DNA from: Phoronis australis
Taxonomy: Eukaryota > Phoronida > Phoronidae
Assembly: GCA_002633005.1 (NCBI GenBank)
Contig: NMRA01000006.1
Coordinates: 2,177,881-2,241,880, forward strand
Direction of reading: 5' to 3'
Length of the DNA stretch: 64,000 nucleotides
Shown: positions 12,720 through 24,519 of the stretch, piece by piece
How the letters are laid out: every line of letters begins with the position of its first letter
How positions within the stretch are numbered: the first letter of the stretch is position 1
Translations under genes and position numbers: made by a program
The notes under the pieces: model-generated
Database searches by the model: none
What the model saw: only the letters and a program-made list of their open reading frames with translations
What the model was told of the DNA's origin: nothing

Positions 12720-13560
12720 ATGCCACACTGTTGCTGCGTACCGGGATGTACTAATTATCGTCTCACAAGCGCTTTGGGAGTACCTTAGCATCGCTTTCCG
12801 ATGGATGACACACTTCGCCGTACTTGGCTCGTTCGTGTGAAGAAAGCAGCGTTACCCGTCCACGCAACGTACAAAGCAGTCGAGAATTACCTTTTGTGTA
12901 GCAAGCACTTTCTGCCGTCCGATTACGAAAGGGATTTGTACGCTGAACTGATGAAGGTCCCTGCGAAACAACGTCTGAAGAAGGATGCCATTCCGTTTGT
13001 GTTGATTCCCGGCAGTGCCCCGTCGCCAACCCCGAGAAGTGCATTTTTGAAGAGAGAAGCCTCGCGAGCTGTGACCAGTACAGTGACTGGAGCCAGTGGA
13101 GGCACTTCATCCACTGTCACCCGTGCCTCCGAACGTACCCCAGAGCGTGCCATTCCTGGAACCAGTAGTGATTCGCCCTGTGCTGTTTTCTCCAGCCCAG
13201 AGCCTCTAAGCAGCCCTGCAGCGATATTCAGTAGTGGGAGTGATTACAGGCCCAGTTCGACACCCAGTGAAGAGGACAGTTCGTCGTCCAGTGAACAGAT
13301 CAGTGAGCCAAACTTTGATAAGTTCATTGTGGACTTGTCTAAAGTGTTGGAGCTATTTAGAAGGTGCCAGGTGTGTGGCGAGGGAGACACACGACACGAT
13401 GTAAGCAGTTTGGGTGCTCAGGTCACCATCCAGTGGGAGTGTGTCGCGGGACACTCTGGCAAGTGGGACAGTTGTTCCTCTGTCCGTGATATGCTGGAGG
13501 TCCACTTAACCGTGTCCAGTAGTGGCTCGGCCTCGTCGAACTCTGAACAGCACAAACATT
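12720..13560 (+). pseudogene. THAP-domain transposase N-terminal fragment (interrupted)
   Basis: Reading from ATG 12720, the protein opens MPHCCCVPGCTNYR. After an in-frame TAG at 12786-12788 it continues HRFPMDDTLRRTWLVRVKK and reaches LLCSKHF. This is the C2CH layout of a THAP zinc finger: a first Cys pair in CCVPGC, a conserved Trp, then CxxH. A Ser/Thr/Pro-rich linker follows (about 13030-13300), then a second Cys motif, CQVCGEG...WECVAGHSGKWDS (about 13365-13470), typical of THAP-associated transposases. The open frame runs to 13727, but past about 13560 it is only the antisense of the next gene. The catalytic domain is absent. A shorter frame from ATG 12801 lacks the first Cys pair. The TAG could be a real inactivating change or a polymorphism. 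The fragment is probably non-functional in transposition. Confidence 0.75.
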
Positions 13561-13813
13561 CCATTGAGGTAGGCATAACAACGCACACAGTGCATTTGCA
13601 CCAAGATGTGTCACCACGTCTGTCCTCAGTAGCCGCCTCGTTTCTCTCAACAGCTGCCTGTGCATATGCGTACTCTGCCTCGTTATACTCGGGCTCAAAC
13701 ATGTACCCACCCACTGAATGCCCGTGAAAAAATTCCTCGTCACCACTGCTGTGAACAAGGTCTCCGTCGCTCACACTACTGTCACTGTGATACGGGGCAC
13801 CGACTCCAGCCAT
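13418..13813 (-). CDS. P2X7 intracellular (ballast) domain-like protein, truncated
   Basis: From ATG 13813 the frame reads MAGVGAPYHSDSSVSDGD and continues through an acidic, Ser-rich stretch with YMFEPEYNEAE. It then reaches WCKCTVCVVMPTSMECLCC, which has the WCxCxxC...ECxCC spacing of the zinc-binding ballast domain at the C terminus of P2X7 receptors. Free-standing proteins with this domain are known in invertebrates. The frame then runs into antisense of the THAP gene and stops at 13418, so only the first half of the domain is native. The gene lies inside the same inverted repeats as the THAP fragment and opposes it, which suggests it travelled as cargo or as a second gene of the element. 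I see no membrane segments, so it is not a channel. Expression is unknown. Confidence 0.65.
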   Translation of the reverse strand: MAGVGAPYHSDSSVSDGDLVHSSGDEEFFHGHSVGGYMFEPEYNEAEYAYAQAAVERNEAATEDRRGDTSWCKCTVCVVMPTSMECLCCSEFDEAEPLLDTVKWTSSISRTEEQLSHLPECPATHSHWMVT

Positions 13814-13979
13814 TTTCAGCTTACAACACACTAAACATTCCGTAGTTGAGTTCTCTACTAACCTATCTTGCCGCAGAATACTCGCCGATGGAAAGTGGTG
13901 GCGACAATTGATGAAAAAACAACACAAAACAAAAGTAGAATAGAACAGATTCGCACGGTAAACTCAACGCAAAACCAAG

Positions 13980-14139
13980 TGGCGGGAAACGCTTGCCTCC
14001 TAAAACGTCACTTCCGGAGTAGAGGACGAGTAATTAATAAAATTACGAAAAGCTGTAATTAAGTGGAAAATATGTCTAGGATAACCAACCAACCTTATTT
14101 TAGCTCAAAATGACATGAAAAAAGGTTGCCTTCGCCTTT
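13980..14139 (-). repeat. right terminal inverted repeat of the THAP element
   Basis: Runs from TGGCGGGAAACGCTTGCCTC to GGTTGCCTTCGCCTTT and is followed by TAATC. It is the reverse complement of 12453-12612. TTTAA adjoins both outer tips. Confidence 0.9.
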
Positions 14140-14282
14140 TAATCAAACGATCAATCACGTTAACGCCCAAAGATCGAGCTACATTGATGTTGGACTTCAG
14201 GTACAAGAATAGAAAAATATCGGTGCACTGTAGACAATGTAGCAAGAGGCTCAGCTTCTAGAACGGAGTGATCGTGCTGAGT

Positions 14283-14440
14283 CAGGGGCGGATCCAGGGT
14301 TTTTTAAAAAGGGGGGTCGGATCAAGGATTTTTTAAAAGGGGAATCCAAGTCAACAATTTGAATATTCCAGATTTCACATCACTAAAATCAAGGATATAA
14401 TGGAAGCCCGGACCCCTTGACCCCCTGAATGTGCCTATGT
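14283..14440 (+). repeat. end of a CAGGGGCGGATCCAGG-type DNA transposon
   Basis: Begins CAGGGGCGGATCCAGGGTTT and continues with short G-rich/T-rich repeats to CCCTTGACCCCCTGAATG. This resembles the tips of non-autonomous DNA transposons. No matching far end with a target duplication was found nearby. A tip of the same kind in the opposite direction, GATCCGCCCCTG, occurs at 27791-27802. Confidence 0.5.
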
Positions 14441-16338
14441 GAGTAGTTGAGTAGTGTGACCCGTTATGCACTGTATCTTGATTTAAAGTTTTCGTACGTA
14501 ATAGTAGTGACAATAATCCTGTGTATTCTTCATTTAGCATTGGGACATGAATTTGCCGGCATTTTAAGTTCCACCAAATTAAGCTGGATTAATATCTGGG
14601 GAAAAATTATTCAAGGCCTACATGGTTTGTTGATTTAATTAAAATTACGATCGTTATCTGTATTAAAAAAAACACTGGTGCTGGCATGTGCTATATTGCA
14701 CAGACTGCGTAGTGTCAGTGTCTGCCAATAACTTTCCAGCATTCATGAATTCATTTGTAGAATTAATCCTGAGTATTTTTCTTGGAATATTTCTGACATT
14801 TTCAAATAAGCTGGCCACACTGGTCAAGTGAACGCTTTCACCGTTTTTACACAAATTAGAATGTGCATGAACCAAAAGAACCATTTAATGTCTCCTTCTG
14901 TAGAGAGTAGAAGAGTACGAGTATTTCCCTGCCTGCAGTGAATAAAACAATGTTCCACAGAAACAAAATGATAGTTACTCAACCGTACGTGAGTTCCGTA
15001 CTCTTTGAGAGCTATGGTTAATGAGACCCCCCGTTTACACTGACATGGGCACTAATCCAAGAAAGTGTCAATTGTGTAAATTGGAGTGGTGTGCCGGGGC
15101 ATAAAAATGATAATTTGGAGATTTTGTGGATGGGCAGTAAACCAAGCATAGATGAGTATAATACTATACTAATATGTACAGTAATAAAATTCAGTTCACA
15201 ATACAGGAAATTTAATACCCCATTACTAATTGTTCACAAACAATGCAGGACCCTTCGTCCCCTATGGATGGGGCTGTGCCTTGTAACAGGGAGAATTTTT
15301 CCAAGAGGGAAAATCCCCTCCGCCGCCCCCCAAACCAATTCTGTCTGTCCATCCTGTTGTGCCTGTCTATGTTTGAGTCTATCAATCTCTATAAAAAACT
15401 TCATCAACCTGAGCAAAAAACGTCAAGAATATTTCTCACCTAAACCATGCAAGAGACTCATCAAACTCACATTATGGTGACGGACAATAGGTTTAAAGAC
15501 AGGCACAAACTGTCATATCACACAACATTACAACTAAAGACAAAAAACGCAAAACATAATTAGGCACATATGGTAGGTGAATATTAAACAGTCAAACAAT
15601 GTCTCAAGAGAGTTAGCAAGACAGAACTATGAACACTCATTTCCACATTCAACCTCACTCCAGATAGCACACAATATTCTACTCCTAATTATAGTCATCG
15701 ATGCGGCAATAATTACACAAGCTGTTCATCAATGGATCAACAATCCCTTAGATCTACAACCCAGAAACTGCAAATGCAGTAATCAAGTGAGAAAATAAAT
15801 TAAATTTTGCATTTTAGTTTTGTTCAAGCTTATGCTATAATGTCAGTGAGTTCTCTTCGAAAACGAAAATTGTTCGATTAGTGGTTCCATACTTCTTCAT
15901 TTTACATATTAATAATATAATTTTGTTCCCATGAAATGCACAACACCGGCAGTCCAGAGTATGGGAAAGAAATAATCCAACATGATGACAACAAATTTTA
16001 GAAAATAATTTTGCCTTGCATAACCCGTTAGTTTGTCCTAAAACAATGAGAACCCACAGGCATATTATTATTACTGTTATGACTATTATTATTACTATTA
16101 CTGTATTACTATTACTATCATTATTGTTATTATTAACACTCTGAAAAGAGCAGTATGAATATTTTAGATATTCCACAATTTTGGGAAAAAGCAGAACCTG
16201 CCGTCAAATCAGGACAAACACAAAACAGCATTTTTCATCAGTTTTTCATTCCGTGTTTAAGGGAAAAACAACCATTTTTGTAATTACCTTTAGAAAAAAC
16301 GAAGATCCCTGGATATGTAGCAGATATTTTTCCGTGTT
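14441..16338. other. non-coding stretch with ATT/ACT microsatellite
   Basis: A run of ATT/ACT trinucleotides occupies about 16062-16137. Open frames (for example 129 codons at 15091-15480) show no domain. No exon is supported. Confidence 0.5.
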
Positions 16339-16521
16339 ACTATAGAAAGTGATCTAAATGGCCCACATCTTGGTTCTGCATTCAATTCTATTGAGCAGAC
16401 ATGAACCACCAATACAGACCGTGTTTAACAAGGAGAAAGCCAGTATGACTCCTCAATGGAAGTGAGTGCAAAAAACCAAGATGCGGACCTCTTGCTGCAT
16501 TGTTTATGGCACTTTCTATTG
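16339..16521. mobile_element. short inverted-repeat element (possible MITE)
   Basis: The left flank carries TATAGAAAGTG and ATCTTGGTT. The right flank is an inverted, longer version (AACCAAGATGCGGACC ... CACTTTCTATTG). Arms of about 35-50 bp with indels enclose about 100 bp. There is no coding capacity. Confidence 0.5.
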
Positions 16522-17214
16522 TTCCATGGATAGCAAATACATGACAGTTGAAGCAACACAGTAAAATGTATTTTCAAGATGTGGTCAACAGATGGTGTGC
16601 TGACAAGACTTCAATGTTTGCAACATATTTTCCACGCCATATTGAGATTGACATATTCATGATTTCCAAGATTGCCAAGGATCTATATTTTTACTCAATG
16701 TACCACTTGAAGCCAGCATGCACAACACACCAATATTACAACTTCTGAAATGTAGACTTTTTACAGGTGGGTTCACCACTCATATCATCATTCTTTCGCA
16801 ATATATTTCAGAGACCTTTTCCCCAAAATGGCCAATGTTGGGGTATGGTAAGATCACAAGTAGAACCCATTTTACACTGTACTGCTTTGCTGTAAAATGT
16901 TCCTGTATGAAATGACTTACAGTTGTCAAAATACTGGACAGTAAATCATTCATCTACAAAACAAATACTGACAAAGTGTACATGTTTAATGTAGGCTGGC
17001 ATGATGAAATACTGAAAGATGGCTGAAGTCATGGTGATCCAAATGTTGAACTAATATCGCCCTCAATACCGATCATCACACTCAAAGTTTTAGCACAATT
17101 GTGATCATCACATGCAAATTTTGAATAATCCAACTCCAATTTGATAATCACCTCCACATGTTTAGAGCCATCATATTTTTAAACAGTCAAAACTTGAACC
17201 ATGTCCTTCATAAT

Positions 17215-17530
17215 ACCTTATTCACAAACTGGTTAAACGCATTTTTGAATGACTTTTGCTAGTAGTAATAATGCCAACCACGACAATGGTTACAAGTGTC
17301 ACTTTTGACTTTGCTGGCTGTTAGAACTACCCAAAACTTCTGTTTTTTACTAGCACTTTAGTAGCCAGACCACTTCAAAGGACAAATATATGCGTCACGA
17401 AAATCAAATTATGACAGAGAGTGAAGTACAAGTTTTGACAGCAATTTTTGCTTAAAAGCGACTAGGGTGGTGAGGGAACAAACTGACTGTAGGCAAAAAT
17501 GACCCTTTACAGGCACTGTGTTGTGTATTA
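17215..17530 (+). repeat. dispersed repeat, copy 1 (partner at 20.75 kb)
   Basis: Shares ordered phrases with 20750-21075: AATGGTTACAAGTGTCACT, then a CTTCAAAGGA segment, a TTTTGCTTAA/TTTCGCTTAA segment and a GTGAGGGAACAAAC-like segment. Identity is moderate, with many indels. No coding potential is visible. Confidence 0.6.
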
Positions 17531-18036
17531 ACAGACTTGGCAGTTCACGATATCATTAAAACTAGCTGACGATACAATATTTTTACGTGTCCGATAATGT
17601 GTAAGGAATGTAAGACTTGAACTTGGGAAGTCGGCAATGTTGCCTATCTCTAAAATTTAGTACATCCTAGCCTTGAGCAAAATAATTAAATTTTTTTCAC
17701 TCTCCCATTTTTTTACCACATTAACAGTATTCATTGGTAACAATCAGCTCTATGTTCATTTGTCAATCACCTGACGTAAGCTATAAATCAGTTTTCTATT
17801 TGAAACTTATTGTGTTTTAATTTTCCATCAATTTTCCAAGATGTATGTTCTTTGTCAATGAGTAATTATTCCCATAATTAAGAAAGATTATCTAATGTCT
17901 GCTAATGATTGTTCTCAGAAATGAATGTATGTCTGAACTCATCTTATGACTTGTAAAATCAGAGTACAGTTATTTATCATATGAAATATCAATATGTAAT
18001 TCTTAAACTGGCGTGGAACTGTATATATCCCAAACC

Positions 18037-18102
18037 TTTTTAAGTCTGGTCAGCACGCCACCTGGTGGGGCCACAGGTGGCATGCTGACCAGACTTAAAA
18101 AT
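18037..18102. repeat. 28-bp-arm hairpin with CTCF-like arms
   Basis: The left arm includes TTAAGTCTGGTCAGCACGCC followed by ACCTG. The right arm (18074-18102) is its reverse complement with one mismatch, and the loop is about 9 bp. CCACCTGGTGG and CCACAGGTGG lie at the arm-loop junctions. Confidence 0.85.
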
Positions 18103-20749
18103 GTTTCTGTTATCATATGAAATAGTTCATCCATTCAATGCATGGTAACTATTTTTTTTTTGATTTTCCAGATTTCACATAAGTAGAATACATGGAGAAT
18201 TTTTGGGGGAGAACACCGCATTCGCTTTCACAAAACACCAAACCAATCTCTGTGATCTAACCAGGATTAAAGTAGGTAGTGGGTAGAAACAACTGAACAC
18301 TGTCAATCACAAATGTTCAGCTAAGGCCAAGAGAAGTTGTTTTCTGGTTTATGGTTAAACACTTTTGTGAATCATAGTTAGGTAATAATTTTCATAAAAA
18401 TGTAAGAATTATACTGTAGAGGGCGCAAGACTGAAGAACGTGACCATAGTGACTCAACAATTTACAGGCAGACTATGTAAAATCACTGTATTAGTCACAC
18501 CTGATATGACAATCAATCAAAAATCGAGCATGGTGGCTCAAAATTTGAGCGGGGAGGTCAAATTTGAGCATGGGAGTTCGGAATTCACATTTGAATGTGA
18601 TGGGCCACCGTGCTCAAAAAGCGTGGAGAGAACACTCTATAGCACATATGATCTCCTCAACAATGTCCTCAGGCAATCAGGCATGTTTACTTTAAACCCA
18701 ATCTACAAAACCAAACATTAGTATAATGGACCTGAGCTGAAGACTGGAAAACAGAATTTATAATAGTGTCTAATATCTGCAGAAGATACAAAGACACTCC
18801 ACCTGGAAAATAACAGAGAAAATGATAACAGTAAGCTTACGATCCCAATTATAAATAAATGCTAAAAGTCAGATCCCAATTATAAGTAAATGCTCAAAGT
18901 CAACTTTCCATTCCATTTAACCCATGACATAACTTGCTAAACAGGTCAATTTTTTGCAGCCAACTTTAAAATGTTAAAAAAATTAAATACAAAAACAAGA
19001 ACATTAATCAGAAAGCAATGACGGCCTCATATTAAAAATTGATACACTGATAACATGAATGACATCATCAGATGCAAACACCATTAAAGCTCAATTTTCT
19101 GCTACAAAACCCATACACAATTGCTTACCAGGTCATTTAGCAGTCAAGGCTGTCACACGATGAAAAATTAAAAACTAATAAAAATCAATGTTTTATCAGA
19201 AAGCAATTTGATGGCCTCATACAAGATAATTGTATTAAAAAGCAATAAGTTTGTAACATAAATGAACTCCTTGCATGGTACTGACATAACAACCTGCAAT
19301 CATACAAAACACAGGATGTATCACTGTTGCTGAGCCTTACAGGGCAAGTACAGCTCACTTATCACTTCCAGAAAGGCACTGATAGTGTGGAGCTGTATTG
19401 GGAATGTTTAACAACCTTTCTTATCTGAGCCGCATCAAGGGGTTGAACAGACAGAACACAAATTTGAGAAGGAAAATTCCTGTAAGGCCAGGCCTCAGCC
19501 AAAGAGCTTCGTCAAGGGAGATCTTCAAAAGACATGGTATTCACATTTCAAGTACTTAGACTCATCCAAAGGACTCATTCTTGCATCCACATAGTGTTTT
19601 GTGGCTATCAGTTTAACGCCCAACCCTTGATTTGAGTTTCCGTAAACCTGAGCACAGTTTGGTACGCCTGACATTCTCAGTCTTTTACAATTTCAACTCG
19701 CGATAGATTATGTTTCTTCAAGAAAAACTGGTAGAAGAAAATTCCGAGATCAAACTCTCAGTCACAAGGCATCAAAACCATTGATGGGTGCTTACAAATT
19801 ATGCCAAATGTCTCAGGGACGTTTGGAATAAATAATGACCATTTCGTAACTACCATTTCTTAACCATAAAGTCGCACTAATTTAGGACACAACTGGCAGA
19901 AATTCAGAATTTTTAAAGGTTCTCATTTTTGCATAAATGATACCTGGGAGTAATATGAACGGTAACTAGATGATACCAAATAAGTGCTTCACCATTGTCA
20001 AGTTTTGTATCACGATAGCTACCAACCATCTAACATTTTCAAAAAAATGTCCAAAGCATTCACAAGAACGTTAGAAATAGAGGAAAATAAGTAATAGTAA
20101 TGAGTAATTTAAGCAAGTGTTTTTGTCTGGAATTGGTGTATTTTACTGTACCAGGCAACGTATTGAAAGCTCTGCCAAGAAGCAATAACATTAAAATCTC
20201 TGGTAAAACATACCATAATTCAAACCCAATTTACTAACCGCTTCAGGGACACCTGGAATAAATAACCACTACTTCCTTGCAAGAAATAAAAAGCACTGCC
20301 AAGAAGCATTGATAACATTAAAATCTCGATCAAACAGGTCATAACTTAAGCTCAGTTTTACAAAAGATGAAACTAAGTCCCACACGCACTATCTAATATA
20401 ATGACATCTAGTGTTCAGTCACAGAACCAGCCTAGGGTAATTCCAGCCATATGACTTCTGGTACATAAAACAACACCCACATCAACCCAATGTAATAAGC
20501 AAAGTGTGAAGAAATAATGGACTGTAAGCCCAGAAATACATTTTTAACCTGAACAAGTGGAGGTCATTTTTGATAGCAAGTGGTCTACAGCAATTCTACA
20601 TTTTTTATAGAAGGCAGGTGGTCACGACTTTAATCAGAAACACCTTTTCTCTGAGCATAGGTTGTGCTTTCAACCTACTAAGCCAAATAGCTCCTCAGTT
20701 ACCTATGTTCGAATTAGCTGAACTGTAAATTCAAATCAGACTGGTATAT
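18103..20749. other. non-coding stretch with local direct repeats
   Basis: Three internal duplications are visible. GATCCCAATTATAARTAAATGCT is repeated at about 18841-18905 with a 33-bp period. A diverged unit of about 185 bp is repeated at about 18940-19270, with the landmark ATCAGAAAGCAAT...GGCCTCATA. CTGCCAAGAAGCA followed by AACATTAAAATCTC is repeated at about 20172 and 20296. A 93-codon frame at 18440-18721 has no recognised domain. Confidence 0.5.
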
Positions 20750-21075
20750 ACCACCATAACCTGTTCACCAATTGACTAAAACACTCAAGTGTTTTCACCA
20801 GCACTTTCACCAGTAGGTGAACGCCAGTAATGTGAATGGTTACAAGTGTCACTGTTGTTGGCGCTCTGAGTTATGCCACAACTCTTGAGTTTTCTCAAGC
20901 ACTGTCATAGCCAGATGGCTTACTTCAAAGGATAACCATGGACAAGTGTAAAGGGTCTATGTTTATCAAACCTGTTTTCAAATGAATTTTCGCTTAAGAG
21001 TAATTCAGATGGGGAGGAAACAGACCAACTTTTGGCGAAAACGACTCTTTCACGGACGGCCCATCAGTCTGGCTT
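20750..21075 (+). repeat. dispersed repeat, copy 2 (partner at 17.2 kb)
   Basis: A diverged copy of 17215-17530 in the same orientation. It begins near CATAACCTGTTCACCAATTG and carries GGTTACAAGTGTCACT and GGGGAGGAAACAGACCAAC. Confidence 0.6.
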
Positions 21076-24000
21076 AATCTGTGCGTTTTCGCTACCATTT
21101 TGTAATCAGTGAAACTACTAGCATTTTTGCAACTCACGTGAACCAAGTAACAGACTTGAATGCATCAAACTCTTATGCATTAAAGGGACATTCTCCTCAA
21201 GAAAAATAATTTAAGAAATTACATGGATTTGAATGCATTACCTTTGCAGTAGCAGTTTTTCTAAATCCTACTGTCATGCTATACAGCAGATCATTTTTAA
21301 GCATATTCACTATAGCCTTGACTTCAGCAAATGTCTGGCAAACACCAGCAAGAATGCCCGAATTGTAATAAGATCACAAATAACAAAATTTGTCAAATTA
21401 TAGCTCTGGTCAAAGCTAAAAACTTCAAGAAGTCCATCTCATCCAACAGTGATCCAAAAATGAAATTTTTGTTCGCAAAAATCAATGATGTCCCTTTGAC
21501 CACCATGACCAATAAATTAACATAAGGAGATGGACATCAACCTGAATTATGGATTCAAGTTAATGATCAAGGGCTTGATACGGTCACCTTACACTCAATT
21601 TAGCCAAATAAATTTTGCGTTGAAGACGCACAACAAAGTATTACTAGTCACAGTTAAGCAAATCGGGTTCATTTTGGAAGTTGAAATACTGTGCCCTTGA
21701 AAGATGTATGAATTGACAGTGGGTGTATAATCGAGCATGAGTGGGTGTAGAGCCAAACAATGACATGAACCTGGACAAGCAGGGTAATTTATGCAAGCAA
21801 TTACCTCTTAGAAATTTCAGTATTGGCTGCCAGCAGACAAAACAGTGCTAAGTGTTTTGCCCTATTTAAAAACCACAAAAGGACACTCAGGCTCAAGAAT
21901 TGGATTAATCCATTACAGTATTAGTCTAACTCACAGTTGGGTTATATTAGGTCACTCTCAACTGAACCCTGTATTGATTTCCATGACTACTATAGTATAC
22001 TATTGAAAACTGAAATTCTTACAAGGGACATGCCATGCCATATCAAAGGCCAAAAATCACCAACTTTAAACTGATACGTAACGCATTGGGGAATTATTAT
22101 CAAACCCCAAAAATTATCTGTTTGCTACTATTGCCATCATTATGTAAAATGTGGAACCTCAACATGCCTTAATTCATCCACGGCAGAACTAAATTATTAG
22201 CGTCGACGTCATTTCACAAATCCATTGCGGGACACTTGTTTGCTCAAAAACATGGGGTGTCGCCACAGGTAACTTGGTGATGTATAAGATGTTGGAAACA
22301 ACACCGTCACTGGGGTGCACCATAACTGATAGCATGGGTACGCAACAACATGATTTGGTGCGAGTACGACTAAATGACACTAAAAGTGAAAGAGGGACAA
22401 AAAGCCTCAAAATACACTAATACAGATTAGCAAATCTTATGCGCGAAAGATTCTCAAAGCACAAGCTATCTGATCATGCCGAAGTTAATCTGACCACCTA
22501 AATTGCAAACTATCACTTAGATTATACTACCACAAGTGATCTGTGTTGTTACCCTATGTTTACGTTCCAACAATCATCCTAGAATACAAAACTGACAATA
22601 GCAAAGCAGACAAAATCCCCCAAATCAAGTGGAGGCCATCTAACAGACTTCTACTACATCTTATTTCATTCCTGATATCAATTGGTGATAATAATGTAGA
22701 AATTTGTTCTGAACTCATTTAAACTAAACTGCATTGGAAATTCACATTCGCAAGAATTCACATAATCACAGCTGCTTTGGAGTGAAATGGTGATCAGGAG
22801 GTCAGACGAAAGTTATGGGCTATCTTGTCTACGAGTCCCAGTTAGCCTGCAACCAAAGTTGACTGGTTTCACCTTGCCACATAACATAGAATTTTTCCAG
22901 GTAGTAAATTCAAATATACGTTAGATTCTACAGTCACAGAATCTTCAATGGTGTATGTTGCTTTTGATAAACCAAGTTTGGAACCAAATATGGGCCCCAT
23001 TCCACCAAGGAAAACATTTAAAAATCACACAAAATTCGCCTCATCAGGCCCAAAACCTCCACTCAACTGTAGAGTCATTTCTGCAAAATGTTCTAGGAGT
23101 TTTGGCTACCTGAGGCATTGCTGATGTGGGGTAGTGACCAAGGGAGGAGGATGGTGACCTGGGGGTGGGGGTGGTGTATGATTTTCCAATCAACAAAAAA
23201 AAATCTACTCTCACAGGCAACTTTTCCCTCAGGTGAGCAAGAGACTGGTAGCATAATTTAGTTCTGCAAGAGAATAATGGCTCACCTCTAATATCAAGTC
23301 CGAGAGGGCAGGAGTGATCAGTAGTGTTTTACAGTTAGCCTAAGTCTATGAGTAGCTGCAGCCTTCACAAGCAGCAACAACTGACCTGGCATGACAGAAC
23401 AGGTCTTAGTGGGTGGTTCTCAACTGTTGAGGATATCTTTAACTCATTCTACACAATATACCAGGCCAGGTCCAGGTTCACCTGTCTGCTCCTTAACTGA
23501 TTTGGTTGGTGAATTACTATACAACATAACTTTGTGCACAATTTAGGAACAATAGTTGCAATAAGGAAATTTTTTTCAAGACAAGAAAGACACTGTAAGA
23601 TTTAGGACAACCGATAAAACCGCATACCAACACTGCTTTTTTTTCAGGCACTGGCAGCAACCTCACCAGCCTAAGTCTGGCGATTTTATGGAATGATTAA
23701 ACTAGATGATATATTCTATGCAGGGTAATGTACATCAGCCCAGCGATGGCGATTCACGAGGCCTGAATGAGGTACTAGTGTTCTCTGGCCGGTTGCTACG
23801 TCCCCGGCCTGTATGATCGCTGGTGAATTTAGAAGTTTTCAGCAATTTGGTTTTTCTCAACATACAAGTAAACACAGTGTGCCTAAGTTTTGAAGACTAA
23901 CCATGATTTGAGAGTTAAGCCCAATCATAGCTAACATGTAGCCTAAGTGTCAGCAGGCCCATAGTGGCATAGTGCTATTGTGGTTCTTTAAATTAATGTT

Positions 24001-24430
24001 CTTGTTTTTATAATATGTATCTCCACACAAAGTCAGGTTTCCTGTTGGAAAACTATTGCATTTTACTGGACGTGGGAGGTCAAACAGAGCTGGGATACAA
24101 AGCAGCTTCTTTCTGAGTCATTGACTACAATGAGTTTCACTGTTGGTGTTACTCAACATCAGTGTCAGTGATAAAGTTGAGAGGCTCAGAAAAGGGGGTT
24201 TGACCTAACACGCCGGCAGGCCAGGACAACGTGGAAGAAAAGCAAAGAAATTTATGAAGACATGACAATCCTATATCTTTTATTTATCACATTAGATGTA
24301 CAAATGATTGATACACTGCGTCATTCCACTCCAATACACAAACATTCCACTCAATCCATAGGAATTCGTACAAAATTTTGGGGCATATTGACGTTTGTTT
24401 ACAAACAAAAAGACTGCAAAAACCTTCAAA
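21076..24430. other. non-coding stretch; probable intron or 3' side of the 24.5-kb gene
   Basis: No exon here is securely supported. A minus-strand candidate of 49 nt near 23108-23156 has a pyrimidine-rich acceptor and a CAG|GTAGCC donor. It would keep the phase of the 24437-24497 exon, but the evidence is too thin to call. The 73-codon minus-strand frame at 22189-22410 has no recognised domain. Confidence 0.35.
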
Positions 24431-24436
24431 ACTTAC

Positions 24437-24497
24437 CAAGATCAGCACCAACTTCCAACTGTAGAAGGCTATACATGTCTTCCTTCTCTCGCGACAT
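24437..24497 (-). CDS. probable first coding exon of an unidentified minus-strand gene
   Basis: The minus strand reads ATG at 24497 followed by SREKEDMYSLLQLEVGADL and one further base, then the donor CTTG|GTAAGT at 24437/24436. The peptide has the acidic, amphipathic look of a real N terminus. The donor matches the consensus, and promoter-like motifs lie just upstream. The exon is 61 nt (20 codons plus one base). Downstream exons, at lower coordinates, could not be found with confidence, so the product is unknown. Chance occurrence of this combination is possible but less likely. Confidence 0.5.
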
Positions 24498-24519
24498 CGT
24501 ACTTTGCAATCGGACTTAC

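Larger units (their letters stand above)
12453..14139. mobile_element. Kolobok/T2-like DNA transposon derivative with THAP and P2X7-ballast-like fragments
   Basis: Inverted repeats of about 160 bp (12453-12612 and 13980-14139) bound the element. Their tips are AGGCGAAGGCAACC, with TTTAA next to both ends, which fits a TTAA-type target. THAP-domain transposases, TTAA targets and tips like TTAAAGG are known features of the Kolobok/T2 group. That assignment is inference because no catalytic domain remains. The interior encodes a plus-strand THAP fragment and, tail-to-tail on the minus strand, a Cys-rich fragment like the intracellular ballast domain of P2X7. The catalytic part of the transposase and the rest of the second gene are missing, so this copy cannot be autonomous. 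Confidence 0.8.

Noticed and set aside
13418-13727. C-terminal part of the 308-codon THAP frame as native protein
   Set aside because: Beyond about 13560 it is the antisense of the Cys-rich minus-strand fragment; likewise the tail of that fragment is antisense of the THAP gene.
15091-15480. 129-codon plus-strand frame
   Set aside because: Composition is not protein-like, frames on the other strand and another plus frame are also open, and no domain is seen.
18440-18721. 93-codon plus-strand frame
   Set aside because: No homology signature, no splice sites, and surrounded by repeats.
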